NCBI GenBank assembly: GCA_029449235.1
Contig: JANATG010000019.1
Location: forward strand, 992,001-1,056,000
Source of the DNA: Linnemannia schmuckeri
Lineage: Eukaryota > Mortierellomycota > Mortierellomycetes > Mortierellales > Mortierellaceae
Direction: 5' to 3'
Length of the DNA: 64,000 nucleotides
Shown: positions 1 to 10,158 of the stretch, piece after piece
How the letters are laid out: each line of letters starts with the position of its first letter
How positions within the stretch are numbered: the first letter of the stretch is position 1
Notes under the pieces: model-generated
Database searches by the model: none
Told to the model about the DNA's origin: nothing
What the model saw: only the letters and a program-made list of their open reading frames with translations
Position numbers and translations under genes: made by a program

Positions 1-1761
1 ACTTCTACCTGGCCTTTACCATGACCCATTCCCCTATCTACAACATAGATTATCCAATCGGTAGGTTCTCATTTCCTAAGCATCTGGTCCCGGTGCCAAT
101 TATCTACGCAATCGTCCAAGTACGATGTATTATTGGACTACGGGAGTTGACAATAGACTCGCTAGCGCTCGTCTATCTCTTTTTACACTGTCGATCCATC
201 CAGCTGCATTGCTTGCACTCCCCCTTGTTTCCTTTAGCCTCCTTCGACTTGTCCTACATCATCCATATCCACGCATGCTTACTCACACCATCCTAAACAT
301 CTGTCACATTCGTCTCGTAACCACAGGCTGTCATCAACCAATACCACCACCAAAGGAACAGAAAGCCCTTTCCTCCCCCCTCATTCCCTTTTCAACCTCC
401 CGCTTTTCCTCTTTCCCTTCCCTTCCCTCGTTCACTGTGCAGCTCCAACCCCCTTCTCGTTCTAGCTCTCTGTCTCAAAGCTCTCGTGCAATTTCCACCT
501 CCCCCTTTTTTTTTCTTCGGCTTGCTTCTTTTTCTCCAGTCGTCGGGTCGTACAAAGAGCTATCGTTTTTTTTTACCCGTCTATCCTATCCAAACTTAAT
601 TCCAGCTAGAGCGACACCACCTTCGCCTCTCTCCTTTTCGGTATCACCCCTTCCCTCTTTCTCAAAGCTAGTACTGACACACCCGTCCTTCCCCTTTGAA
701 TAAGACCACGTTTTTGCTCGACTCTTCGTCATCGTCGACGTTAGAATTTTTCCTTGTCTCCCTCCTTTCTTCTATCCTCTTCCCTCCCCAAATTCTCCCA
801 CTTCTCTTCTGTCGCAATTTTTTTTTTTTACCGTTTTTTCTTGTATTTCAGATGACGAAGAAAAAAAGAAATAGCCAACGCGTTTCTCTTTTCTTCTTAC
901 TTTTTTTTCCCATTGAGTATCGTTCACCAGTACAAAAGCTTAAAAGTCAAGACTAACCTTTACCTGCCTTAAACGCAGGGAGAAAAAAAGGTTGAGATGG
1001 AGATCGATGAGAATTGAATCAGACAGAGTAGAAAAAAACAAGTGAACGGTCAGAAAGAATCCCTCTACCTAGAAACAAGGGACACAACAACTCTTCCTTC
1101 CTAATCGCAAAAAAATACAATCCGGCGACGTCAAACCCGACGCTGCAATACAATAAAACTCAGGAGAAAAAAAATATAAAATAAAGGGAGGGTTCCTGCC
1201 GGTAAGAAAAACAAGGAGAATGGGGGAGTAACAGGCAAAAGAGACGGGACGAGGGAAAAGGGACGCCAGTGGCACAATAACGCATGTCCTTCCACTGAAC
1301 AGACGGTACGTACAGTTGGGACGTTGGAACAATAGTAGTGCCCCGTCTTGATTGTTGGTTCTTATCCTTCTTACTTCAACCTCGACCCTTTCTCCTATTC
1401 TTTCCCTCTCTTCCCTCTCTTCCCCTCAATCTCCCGTTTCCCTCCCCTTGCGAGCCTAGCGAAATTGCGTATTTATTATTTATTTTTTTTTGTCTTCGCA
1501 TTGGATATTGACGCGCGTGGCGTGTTATGAGTATATGAGTATGAAGTATGAGCATGAGAGGGGGTGAAGATTATGGAAAAAGTATTGAAGGTCTGAAAGG
1601 AAAAGTAAAGGCGAACTGAGTACCATCCAGGGGAAAAGTAAAGGAACAAAGAATAATCTAGGGTTGCAGTCGAGAGCCGTGCCAATATATGCTCTCCAAC
1701 CATCCAGCCACAAGTCCCTCGGTCGCTGTCGCACTCTTACTTCCTTTCTTCAAAGACCCAT
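1..1761. other. Intergenic, no supported gene
   Basis: No convincing coding sequence was found. The first ~900 bases are strongly pyrimidine-rich with T runs, like the long leaders of genes elsewhere in this window. 960-1760 is purine-rich. The open frames here are Ser/Pro/Phe-rich products of base composition and lack family resemblance. The right end probably contains the 3' UTR of the minus-strand gene ending at 1762. Confidence 0.6.
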
Positions 1762-3403
1762 TTAAGGACCAATGAGGTCGAGGGTCTGGACGGCCAAGCA
1801 GGCGATAAACAGACCCACGGGGGAGAAGAGCAATCGACCCAGACGATCGAGGTTGCCCTTATTAGAAGAAGCTTCGCTCCTGTGAGAGGACGGGATCGTG
1901 TTCTCGTCATAGTCTGTCGACTTGTTATTGTTCGCAGAGGGAGAGGAGGAGGCGGAGCGGTCTGTCAGGGGCAACAGCTGGACACTTGTCGATGCTATTT
2001 GAGCGATGAGCGTAGGCGAGACGGGAATGAGGATTAGTGGTTAGTGCGTGCACGGACGCTTAGCCAAGCAAACACTACACAATAACACATCAAGCAAGTC
2101 ATCTTTCACCTCAAGTTAACGTTACAACAATCAACATTGCAAATGATACTTACAGGAGCCACTGGACCGTGAATTGCCACTCTTATGATCAACCCCCGTA
2201 GTCAACTTGCCCATCGTCAAATCCTTCACATACCCCCTCAGCTTCTCCTCCACCTCCTTCGTGTACACCCCACCCGCCTCATGCGCCGGCGCCAATTTGA
2301 TCGCGCTCTGCCTCATATCTGTGTTCACGCCATAAAACACTGTACCCCCACCCGTCAGATTCGCCCTCAAAACCGATTGCACCACCGATCTCACCAATAC
2401 CGTATAATCCGTCTGGACTGATGTAAGCACATGTTCGGACCCTGGGACAGAGCCATAGGCCCAGTTGGTCACCCATTCGTCAGATCCGGACCCGATCGCG
2501 TAGATCCCTTGTTGGGTCGTCAGGTTCTTGAGGGTGAGGGTTCCGAAGATGGAGGCGGCGTTGAAGGCGACGGAAACTTTGCGGTCGGTGAGGAGGTTGG
2601 CGACGGTGGTGGTCAGTTTGGGATCGGATTCGAAGGTGCCAGAGTAGAGGCCGTAGGCGATACAGGTTGAGCAGGCGATCTTGACGCCGCTGCCAAACCC
2701 GTTCACTTGTCGACGCACACTTGGCTGATCCACTCCTCCGATCACTACATGCAAAGAAGGGAAGAGTAAGAAAGTAATAATGAGTGGAAATGTCAATCAT
2801 ACACAGTATGTTGCATCCATCCATCTCATCTGCACATTCACATCATCAACCACAACAAAAAAAAAATGCAATCTCACCTGCAACTTTACCACCCCTCGAC
2901 TTGGCAACCTCTCCCGCGATCAGCCCCGCCAAGAACCCAATCTGATCCTCTGAAAACATTACACTCACAATATTCCCCACCGGCGGCGTAAATTCAAAAT
3001 CCACAATCGCAAACAACTTGTTCCCATTCGAGTTCGCAGCCGTCTGAATCGCCTTGGACGGGAAATACCCAAGGGCCATCATGAAATCATTCTCTCCAGT
3101 CTTGGACGGGATCAAGCCCGAATAAGCGCCGAGGGTTTCGGATTGTGGGGTGTAGGTGTGCGGAGTGCAGGATTTGTATTGGTAACCGGATCCTGTGGGC
3201 AGGAAGGGGAGGCAGGTGTCTTTGAGGCCTTGTAAGGCTAGGGCGTTTTCGGTGCCTTCTTTCGTACCGTCCGGACCGCCTTGAAGGACGAGACCGATGT
3301 TGACGTTGGAGCCGGAGCCGACGTTCGCTAGGGTGAGAGTCGTTGTTGTCGCGAGAAGGACGACGAACAGCGTGGAAACGATGGTGGTAGTAAAGGTCCA
3401 CAT
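1762..3403 (-). CDS. BMP/PnrA-family substrate-binding protein, secreted or anchored
   Basis: Three exons: 3403-2878, 2744-2154 and 1994-1762, giving 449 aa. Phases agree and the introns have GTGAGA..TAG and GTAAGT..TAG ends. The start ATG at 3403 opens a clear signal peptide (MWTFTTTIVSTLF). The rest matches the bacterial basic membrane protein family (BMP, PnrA-like): an early N-[IV]-G-L-V strand, an FAIVDFEF strand, then SEDQIGFLAGLIAGEVA, then VIGGVDQP before the GFGSGV segment. In bacteria such proteins bind nucleosides for an ABC importer. The last exon is a Ser/Asn-rich linker followed by a C-terminal hydrophobic segment (LLFSPVGLFIACLA), so the protein is probably tethered to the membrane directly or by GPI. 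No transporter gene lies nearby. Ligand and role are unknown. The family call is strong; the anchor and function are inference. Confidence 0.82.
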
Positions 3404-4140
3404 CTTGGAGCGTGGTCGCAGGGTCCGTGTTATGAATGAAGGTGGTAGTATGAGAGACAAAAAGGACGCTAGGTGAAAAAAGTGAGCAAGGAGAGTTTTG
3501 TATATGTGTATAGTAAATGTCTAGTAGTGCTGAAGTGTCGATATGCTGAGTGAATGAAGTGTAAGTGCGTTGACAAAAGGAAAAAAAAAAAAGAGAAAAA
3601 CAGTGGAAAAAAGTGCATAGAAAAAGGGGTTCAAGGACAAACGAATGGTGTATGCTCCATGCCAAGACAGAGCATGTCATACATACATACATACATTTGC
3701 ACCTACTTCGCCATCAATCAGACTACGACCATGTCGGAGGATATCCATTCTTCTCATCAGTTTAGTGAGGTCTCAAGGTAAACAGATCAGAGACAGACAA
3801 AAATAGCAACTAGGAGAAACGCGCATCCTAGCTGATAGCTGATATTTAGACGCGCCCTCACTCTCCATCTCCCACTGTCTCCGCCTTTATCGTTCCTTTG
3901 ACGCGCATTCGTATTCTCCTTTCTTTTTCACGCGAACACGCGGACACATTGAACTTCTTTGCGTGTAATCAACAGAAAAAGCTTCCATGCGCTATCCAGG
4001 ACACATCAGTCGATAACACCACTCTATGCATTCTGTATTCTGAAGGATGTCTTGAACTTTGGAACGAAGGATGTCTCTCAGGCTTTTCGGAGCTGCCAAT
4101 CTCACTTAGGACAAACCTCTCACGATTCAAGGACGAACGG
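3404..4140. other. Intergenic, promoter side of the BMP-family gene
   Basis: This stretch holds the upstream region of the minus-strand BMP-family gene. It shows an A-run near 3585, a short CATA repeat near 3681-3694 and no supported coding sequence. Small open frames on both strands have no recognisable content. Confidence 0.5.
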
Positions 4141-4149
4141 ACGGACACG

Positions 4150-4750
4150 CTTCCTCGGCCAAAGCCGGGCTCATGGGTCTTTTGGCTGTGATTCTGACAG
4201 CGCCCCCGGAACAGGATATTGTGGTTTGTCGCGATAACCAGTCAATGGTAGACCAGTACCGCCGACCAGTGAAGAGTCATTGGGACACCTTGCCTAGGAA
4301 GCGGTTCAGGAGCAGGTATGCTGGTATTTGGACGGTGCTTTGGCAAGTTGTAGGAGCTCGGCCAGGTAAGGTCGACGTGGTGTGGATAAAAAGACACAGT
4401 ATGCCCATTGCAATGAGCTTGCAGACCAGGCGGCAAAGGAGGCTTCACAGAGCGATACGGTACACTTAATGCTGGATCTGACAACGGGCGGACCAGGAAC
4501 TTTGCATATTGCTGACCTTCGACAGTTGCTCAAACAACAAACGACAATTCGACATTATCAGGCCGGATATCATAGAGCGTAAAGCCAGGCTGTTGACTGG
4601 ACGGGCATGGGTCTGAGTCGGGCAATAATCGAGCATAAGTCAGGCATGAATAGAGCATGCACAGACTTGCAAAGGATTGGGAACTAACCCGGCGACAACT
4701 GCAATCGTTGAACTACCTTAAGTGAAGCCCGCAGAAAAAAAAAAAAAAAG
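4150..4750 (+). mobile_element. Degenerate LINE-type retroelement, RNase H end with poly-A
   Basis: In the frame around 4160-4390 the translation reads LMGLLAVILTAPPEQDIVV, then a DNQSMV motif (the catalytic Asp strand of RNase H), a LPRKRFRSRYAGIW stretch and DVVWIKRH. The reading then jumps to another frame near 4385, where CNELADQAAKEA supplies the last RNase H motif (N-E-x-A-D). The Glu expected before LMGLL is replaced by Gly, and the histidine loop is broken by the frameshift. An A-rich run at about 4733-4750 fits the 3' tail of a target-primed retroelement. No reverse transcriptase or endonuclease remains, so this is a 5'-truncated dead copy. The exact 5' edge is not visible. Confidence 0.65.
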
Positions 4751-6111
4751 AGAGGAGAAAGAGAGATGTTGTTCTTTCGAACAAATCAATAGAACAACGG
4801 GCCTAATTTCAGCAGATCCTAGCAACAAGGCTGCTTTACTGCTTACAATACCCTGTTCAATTAAAGTCGTCTGCAATGACTTTATTTCTTCCAGTATTTG
4901 AAAATAAGCTTAACAGGAACTTCACAAAGTCTTTGTGCTCTACAAGATCAACCCCTTGTAATATGATTCAGGATCTGAAGATCTATTTGTATTCGACCAA
5001 AAGTCGGAGGAAGTGGTAATCGTCGCGTTCTAGCATGGAGTCTGACGGCATTGGGCCAAAATTAACCACTCCTAACGCTTATTTTTCAATCCTACCTCCT
5101 CCACAGCTTGCCGTGTCTCTTTTGGAGAATAAATACCGGGATAGGAGTGAAGGGGTGATATTTGACATCAAAAGAAGCATAGCGGAAAATGAATAACGAG
5201 ACAAAGAGGATGCCCGTTATTACCAAGAAAGGAGGAAAACTGGTGTTATAGGCTGTTATTTTTTCACATGTGGTATTTTCCCACTCCTTGATTTCTTTTA
5301 CGCCTTCATTTTTGTCGTTCAAGATTGTGTTGTCAAAATTGACGCCCATGGAATCCCGCTCAACAGAATAGACGAATAAATTGCAGGTAGAAGAGATACT
5401 CCTCAATTGCTCTCCCTTTCGAATACAGCTACGTCTCTCATGCTAGTCCTCATAGAATTCATGCCTGACATCCCCGAATGGTGATGCCCCTTTACCTCTT
5501 TCCAACTCGGAGTCAGAGATCACTTCACATCCTCGGCAAAAATGCTACTTTACTTCTGTCCGTCTCGCTTATCACTGCACTCCTTGGGATTCACGCTAAC
5601 TAAAATTACGGGAGTTTTTCATGCATGTTATTCTTAGGATGCGTGCCGACGAAGACAAAGAGTTCATGATGACGGGAGGAGATGGCTGGTGGAAAAATTC
5701 GGCTACAATCCCGATGCGAAGTTTACGCCATGTGTAGTCTAGGGATTTGATTTGTGCGAAAGGCACTTGAAATTTATTGCCTCATTTTACTAATCAGGGT
5801 GCGGCGTCTTCGATTGTACATGGGATCATGAGGGTCAAAGGGATAATAATGAAAGATGAGGGAAAGAGAGACAAGTGAGCACATCATTCTAAACTTGTGA
5901 TAGAGATGAGAACCCCATTCGACGAAGGGAGACTGAATAAACTGCGATACAGCCTTGGGACATCCACCTTATCATTTTTTTTTGTGGACGGGAATGTATA
6001 TGTACTTTTATTCAAGGTCAAATCGTACGCAAGAAGTGTAGGTCCACATATTAAAATTCCCACGCGTTGTTTGTAATGATCGTGGTGCGGGTGTATCGAG
6101 GAGATTCAATT
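4751..6111. other. Intergenic, no supported gene
   Basis: No feature can be supported. A 104-codon frame on the minus strand (5092-5406) has one hydrophobic segment but no family resemblance and no clear ATG context. The 3' end of the downstream minus-strand small secreted gene lies at the right edge. Confidence 0.5.
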
Positions 6112-6561
6112 TTAGTTGTCCTCGTTGAGCTTCAGGTAGAAAGAGCTCGAATCGACATAGCCATGCTTGCCGTCAACCTTGAATGACGCGCGGATGCGGA
6201 ACCTGGTGTTGGGCTTGTCAGGGCGGAACCACTCCTTCTTGGCCTTGAAGAAGATGCCATGTCCGTGCAAGGTCCGATAAGGGACCGTGATGATGTCGAC
6301 ATTGAGGTCTGGCTTGGGAATGTTGGTCTGGATAGTCACCAGCACGTCAGGATTCTTTTTGAAAATGTAGCTGTTGGCACCATCGTCCGTTTCTGTGTGG
6401 ACATAAATGTCGTAGCTGGGAAGAAACACATCGCCTTCCTCAGGGTTCTCGATGCGGAATAGCTTTGAGGCTGGAGGAGCAGGCGCAGCATGGACGACGA
6501 GGCATGCGGAGAGCAGTGTAAAGAGGGTGAAAAGAAACGAAAGTGTACTGTTAAATTTCAT
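6112..6561 (-). CDS. Small secreted protein, 149 aa
   Basis: Single exon starting at ATG 6561. The first ~26 residues form a textbook signal peptide (long Leu/Phe core, then VVHAAPAP). The mature chain of ~120 residues has no cysteine and alternates hydrophobic and polar residues (for example VLVTIQTNIP, RFRIRASFKVDG), suggesting a beta-sandwich. The ending FKVDGKHGYVDSSSFYL is loosely like Kre9/Knh1-type wall-protein modules, but this is not firm. It is best described as a secreted beta-rich protein of unknown function. It sits in a loose cluster of small secretory candidates (6.1-9.3 kb). Confidence 0.65.
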   Translation of the reverse strand: MKFNSTLSFLFTLFTLLSACLVVHAAPAPPASKLFRIENPEEGDVFLPSYDIYVHTETDDGANSYIFKKNPDVLVTIQTNIPKPDLNVDIITVPYRTLHGHGIFFKAKKEWFRPDKPNTRFRIRASFKVDGKHGYVDSSSFYLKLNEDN

Positions 6562-6735
6562 GCTTGAAAAGTAGATGTGTTTGAAGAGTGCGTTGAGGAT
6601 GGTAGTCCGGGAAAGTAAGAACGAAAGATTGTTGTTTTCAGTCAGTCAAGAATAAATACGTTCTTGACTCGGCGCAACTAAGCTAGTCACGGTTCAACTA
6701 AGTCGCGGTCATCCTGACAGTACAAATAATAGCAG

Positions 6736-6785
6736 GCACTACAGTCCCTTCTGCACTACAGTCCTTTTTGCACTACAGCCCAACT
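6736..6785. repeat. 17-bp short tandem repeat
   Basis: Two 17-bp units start with GCACTACAGTCC at 6736 and 6753. A third, partial unit starts at 6770. They lie about 175-225 bp upstream of the 6561 start codon, a position compatible with the promoter of the small secreted gene. No protein can be assigned to them. Confidence 0.6.
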
Positions 6786-6789
6786 TTTA

Positions 6790-7284
6790 CTAAAGTCGGC
6801 TATTTCACAACAAGGACTGTACAACAAGGGTTCTTCAATACACAAACTTAACTCACGCCCATGCCTGTTGCCTCATTGGCTTCTCACCCTTGCATCCCGA
6901 AGATTTTTTATTTTTATCCAGTCTTCACGAGGAAGCGGCGGAGGTATAAGGATCAAGGATGGCTTTGAGCCGGTAGGATGCGAGAAGATGACCAGAAACG
7001 GCAGTAAGTTCAAGAAAGAGAGAGCGCGAATGCCAAGCATTATGGGCGCCATCATGCGTGACATTCACTGATGTTGGACAACAAGAGTAAGAGGAAGAGT
7101 AACAAGGGTAATGGATCGGTTAGAGAGGAGCACCTACAAGAGCATGGCTCCACTAGCCGTTTTTTGCTATTGACAAGGCTTTTAATCGAAAATCAACATG
7201 ACAAATTTTCTTGTGAAAGTATCCGAGCGTGAGACTCATAGTGTTGGGCACTACACTGAAAGAAAGGGTCGAAATAGAAAAGAG
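6790..7284. other. Intergenic between two small secreted genes
   Basis: This stretch holds the upstream region of the 149-aa gene and the 3' flank of the cysteine-rich gene. No open frame with recognisable content was seen on either strand. Confidence 0.5.
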
Positions 7285-7890
7285 CTAAAACGATGCAATG
7301 CCGCAGGGCGTGCAGACACATGTCTTCCAGTTACACTTCCAAGGCCCATCGGGATGCTCCTCGAGACACTTCTTGTTGTCGTACGGAGCGCACGCCATAT
7401 CCGTGGAACCGACACCGTCGGCAAGGCAGGTGCAAGTGTTACACCCATCGGAGCACAGAAAGTTAGGCCCACCCGAAATGCGACGACACTTGGACATGGA
7501 GTATGGCACACAAATGTCGCGCGTAAGCATCACTTCCTTGCCGTCGTACTCGATACATTTGTTGCATGCGCCTTTGGCATATGGGCACGGGTAAACACGA
7601 TCCTTGTCGCAATTTTGGTAGCCGGCCATGTCCACGGCGAGTGCGGGAGCTATAAACAGGGCTAAAAGAAGAAAACGGACGTGGTGCGCATTCTGAGGAG
7701 TGGGTCTGGATTTTGGAGAGGCAAGGAAGTGAAAGAAAAAGAGAAAGGAAAAATTCTAATTGTCTTGTAGCTATAAGGCCGCTCGCACGAGTAAAAATGG
7801 CCTGTACAAAATAGAGCCATCCGTTTGTCATGTTTACCTGCGTCCTTGACGACCACGTTTGTCCCGTGATTGTTTCTCATCCACGTCCAT
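7285..7890 (-). CDS. Cysteine-rich repeat protein, secretory
   Basis: The mature part (from about 7635 down) has 16 cysteines in ~115 residues. It is built from repeated modules: a CNxC or CNxCxC core, then a [VA]PYxxxKC end. One full and one partial module lack the second core cysteine, and a short third copy lies at the C-terminus (CNWKTCVC). The CNTCTC core recalls pacifastin-type inhibitor modules, but the spacing is not a full match. Just upstream is a hydrophobic signal-like stretch (RFLLLALFIAPALA) with no ATG in its own frame. Two models explain this. (a) Exons 7890-7838 and 7705-7285, joined in phase with GTAAAC..CAG ends, give 157 aa with a basic N-terminus. (b) The start is ATG 7691, which gives a better signal peptide but needs one extra base in the A4 run at 7664-7667. 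The coding part is convincing; the 5' end is not settled. Confidence 0.55.
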
Positions 7891-8700
7891 GGCTTTAGCC
7901 TCGATCTTGATCCCTCACTTCATTGCCGTACTATAGCCTCTTGATCTCCTTACTCTTTAGTTACAGGCGCTGTACCGTCGTTGATCCCGAGCCTTCTTTC
8001 CCCATGATCATTATGTTTCTGACCTATGCATTTCTTTTTGGCATTCCTTCCTTTTTTGCATTTCACATATTTATTATGGGAACGGTACCACTGATTTGGT
8101 CTCTTTCCCGAGTTTACTCCACCTTGGCTCAGATATCCAAAAGAATGCAGTTACCCCCAATGTTGGCGTTACTGTCTCTCTCTCTTTGAGTGTTTTTTTT
8201 CCTGTCTTTCTTCTTCTCTCCCTTGGACCATAGCAAGAAACCTTTTACGAGAGCAAGAAGAAAGAGAACGACGATGCTCCCTTTTTTCCTTTCCTTGATC
8301 TTCTCAGGCTTTTTCTGTGCACTCTCCACTCATGATTATTTTACGACTTTGAAACCGTGTGGTCATATGTGTCTGTCTCTCCTTTTTCTTCAGCATCATT
8401 CATGTGTGCCTTGAGGTTCCCTTCCTGGCATGAAAAAGCGATATCCACTGATTTGTTCTCTCATCTGGCTAGGACATCTAAAGAGTCACAAAATACCTCT
8501 GATTTTGGCGCTGTCGTCTTCCTGTCAACGATTAGCATCTGTTCATTCCTACACGCCTAGCAAGAGCTCAGTTCACCATAGTTGATGCGACCTCATCGCT
8601 ATTTGACCGTTGCCTCATCACCGCTCCGTAGATAAGCTGCTTTTACCAAAGAACCGTAACAGCGAAAGCCGCGCCTGTCGTGAACACGCAGACTCGCGTC
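7891..8700. other. Intergenic, pyrimidine-rich
   Basis: Mostly T/C-rich sequence. Open frames are Phe/Leu/Ser-rich artefacts of composition. Nothing can be supported. Confidence 0.5.
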
Positions 8701-8706
8701 AAGAGT

Positions 8707-8741
8707 AGTCGCGTCGGCGGCTTATACCCACCGACGCGACT
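8707..8741. promoter_or_regulatory. 11-bp perfect inverted repeat upstream of a TATA box
   Basis: AGTCGCGTCGG at 8707-8717 is exactly complementary to 8731-8741. The match extends to 14 bp with one mismatch, leaving a short central loop. The palindrome sits only ~20 bp before the TATA element at 8760, so it is placed like a binding site for a dimeric regulator. Confidence 0.6.
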
Positions 8742-8759
8742 TTGCTCATTTTTTTTTAG

Positions 8760-8767
8760 TATAAAAA
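8760..8767 (+). promoter_or_regulatory. TATA box
   Basis: TATAAAAA follows a T-run and precedes a CT/CA-rich leader typical of transcribed 5' regions in this window. The nearest plausible plus-strand product is the 45-aa candidate at 9059. Confidence 0.45.
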
Positions 8768-9058
8768 GGCAATAGACGGCAAGAATAGGTCAGCACAGAG
8801 ACTTTTCGCAATACACCTTCAATCATCATCCCATTCCCACGCCCATCTACATCCCTCTCCTTGGACTAAGCCCTTCTTCAGCCTATTTCCATCTCCCTCG
8901 ATTCATGACAGCGCCTCACTGACAAGTTGTTCCAGGATCTTTAGTACAAATATCCCTTCTTCCACTCTAGTTATCAGCGCCCTTTCACCTTCTCCTCATC
9001 TTATTTACCACTTGACCCCTTTTGCTACTACACCTTCTACCATAAAACACATTGAAAT

Positions 9059-9245
9059 ATGCTTCTTCTCTTGGTCCCCGTCTCGTTCTCGACCCTCTTC
9101 ACTACTCTTCCTCTGGACTGCCCTGGTAAGTACACCTCAATTCTTGGCACTCCCATTTTTTGGATGTTCTTCAGTCCTTGGTCCACCTATTATGGGTAGG
9201 AGTGGCGTTGTTTTCGACGTTCTTCCATCAGGGCTTCTGTCTTAG
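9059..9245 (+). CDS. Possible 45-aa secretory peptide, two exons
   Basis: ATG at 9059 opens a very hydrophobic start (MLLLLVPVSFSTLFTTLP). The exon ends at 9125 in front of a consensus GTAAGT donor. An acceptor ending TTCAG at 9174 gives a 49-nt intron and stays in phase through 9245 (stop TAG). The resulting peptide has a signal-like half and a short tail (GPPIMGRSGVVFDVLPSG). A TATA box and a palindrome lie ~300 bp upstream. There is no family resemblance. It could equally be the first exon of a decayed gene. Confidence 0.3.
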
Positions 9246-10158
9246 CCTATTTGCCAGTGAAAAACGGTGGTGGTGTCTCTTTAACGCACACTCTACGCGC
9301 TTTTCGGCTCCGCTAGATATTTCTACAGTAGCCAGTCAAGGTCACAAAGTTGGTCAATGGGAATCAAGGTCAGGGTTACTAAACTGATTCTCGAACATAT
9401 ATTTCCCTCTAGTCGCTCTTCTCTCTTCTCTCTTCTCTCTCCAAAGTTAAAAAAACTTGGGGATTTCTACTTAGTAGCTAGCTTAGAAATGTAACGGCCA
9501 ATTCGGTAATTGAGCCCAGCCACCCACTCTGCAATGACATGACATGACAGGTAATATCTTGTTTTAGTTAAGGGTGGCAGTGATCACCATTTCAGCCCTC
9601 TTTTTTTTTTGTGTCTTCCGTTGAAGCTGTGGGAGTCTTCCGTTGGAGCCATGAAGAGCAGCGGTAATTGTTGCACAGAGTCAGGTTGTGGACTGGACTG
9701 GACTGTGATTGATGGATGGCTCTTGGAAGAGTTTGGCATGTAGTCCCCTTTCACTACCAAATGCCTCCCTTGCGCTCTTCATTGGATAAATAAAAAAGGA
9801 AAAAAAAGTGATCGGTCGACTCTAAACATGATCGGTCTACCCTTGATGCAGTCGATTGCGCAATCAAAAATTATTGCATTGCCACACGAACACACGTATA
9901 TAAATATGTATCCATACCCCTAAGCCAGCTGGAGCCCTACCTAGTAACTTGAATTTTCCGTTGAATAACAAAACCTTACTTGCCCTTATCCTGCCCCACG
10001 TTCCCTACCCTGACCTGCCTTGAGGAAAGGTCTGTCCTGCCCTTGCCCCGTCTAGATTCTCAACACCCGCCTCTCATTTCTTTCATCCCTCGCACCATTT
10101 CTCTTTACTATCATTTCTTTCATTTGTCATCAACAAAAAAAAAAAAACTTGCTATCCG
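9246..10158. other. Intergenic with F-box gene promoter
   Basis: No coding sequence was supported. It contains short CTCTT repeats near 9420-9440, a triple ATGAC run near 9536-9550 and the promoter of the F-box gene that starts at 10159. Confidence 0.5.
9897..9903 (+). promoter_or_regulatory. TATA box of the F-box gene
   Basis: TATATAA is followed by a CT-rich leader and then the ATG at 10159, about 255 bp downstream. Spacing and leader style match other promoters in the window. Confidence 0.45.

Noticed and set aside
125..703. 192-codon open frame near the left end
   Set aside because: Ser/Pro/Phe/Leu-rich product of a pyrimidine-rich stretch, no ATG-supported start and no domain likeness.
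5092..5406. 104-codon minus-strand frame with one hydrophobic segment
   Set aside because: No family resemblance, uncertain start and no neighbouring exons in phase.
7198..7665. 155-codon plus-strand frame
   Set aside because: Antisense shadow of the cysteine-rich gene, which has the stronger coding signal.
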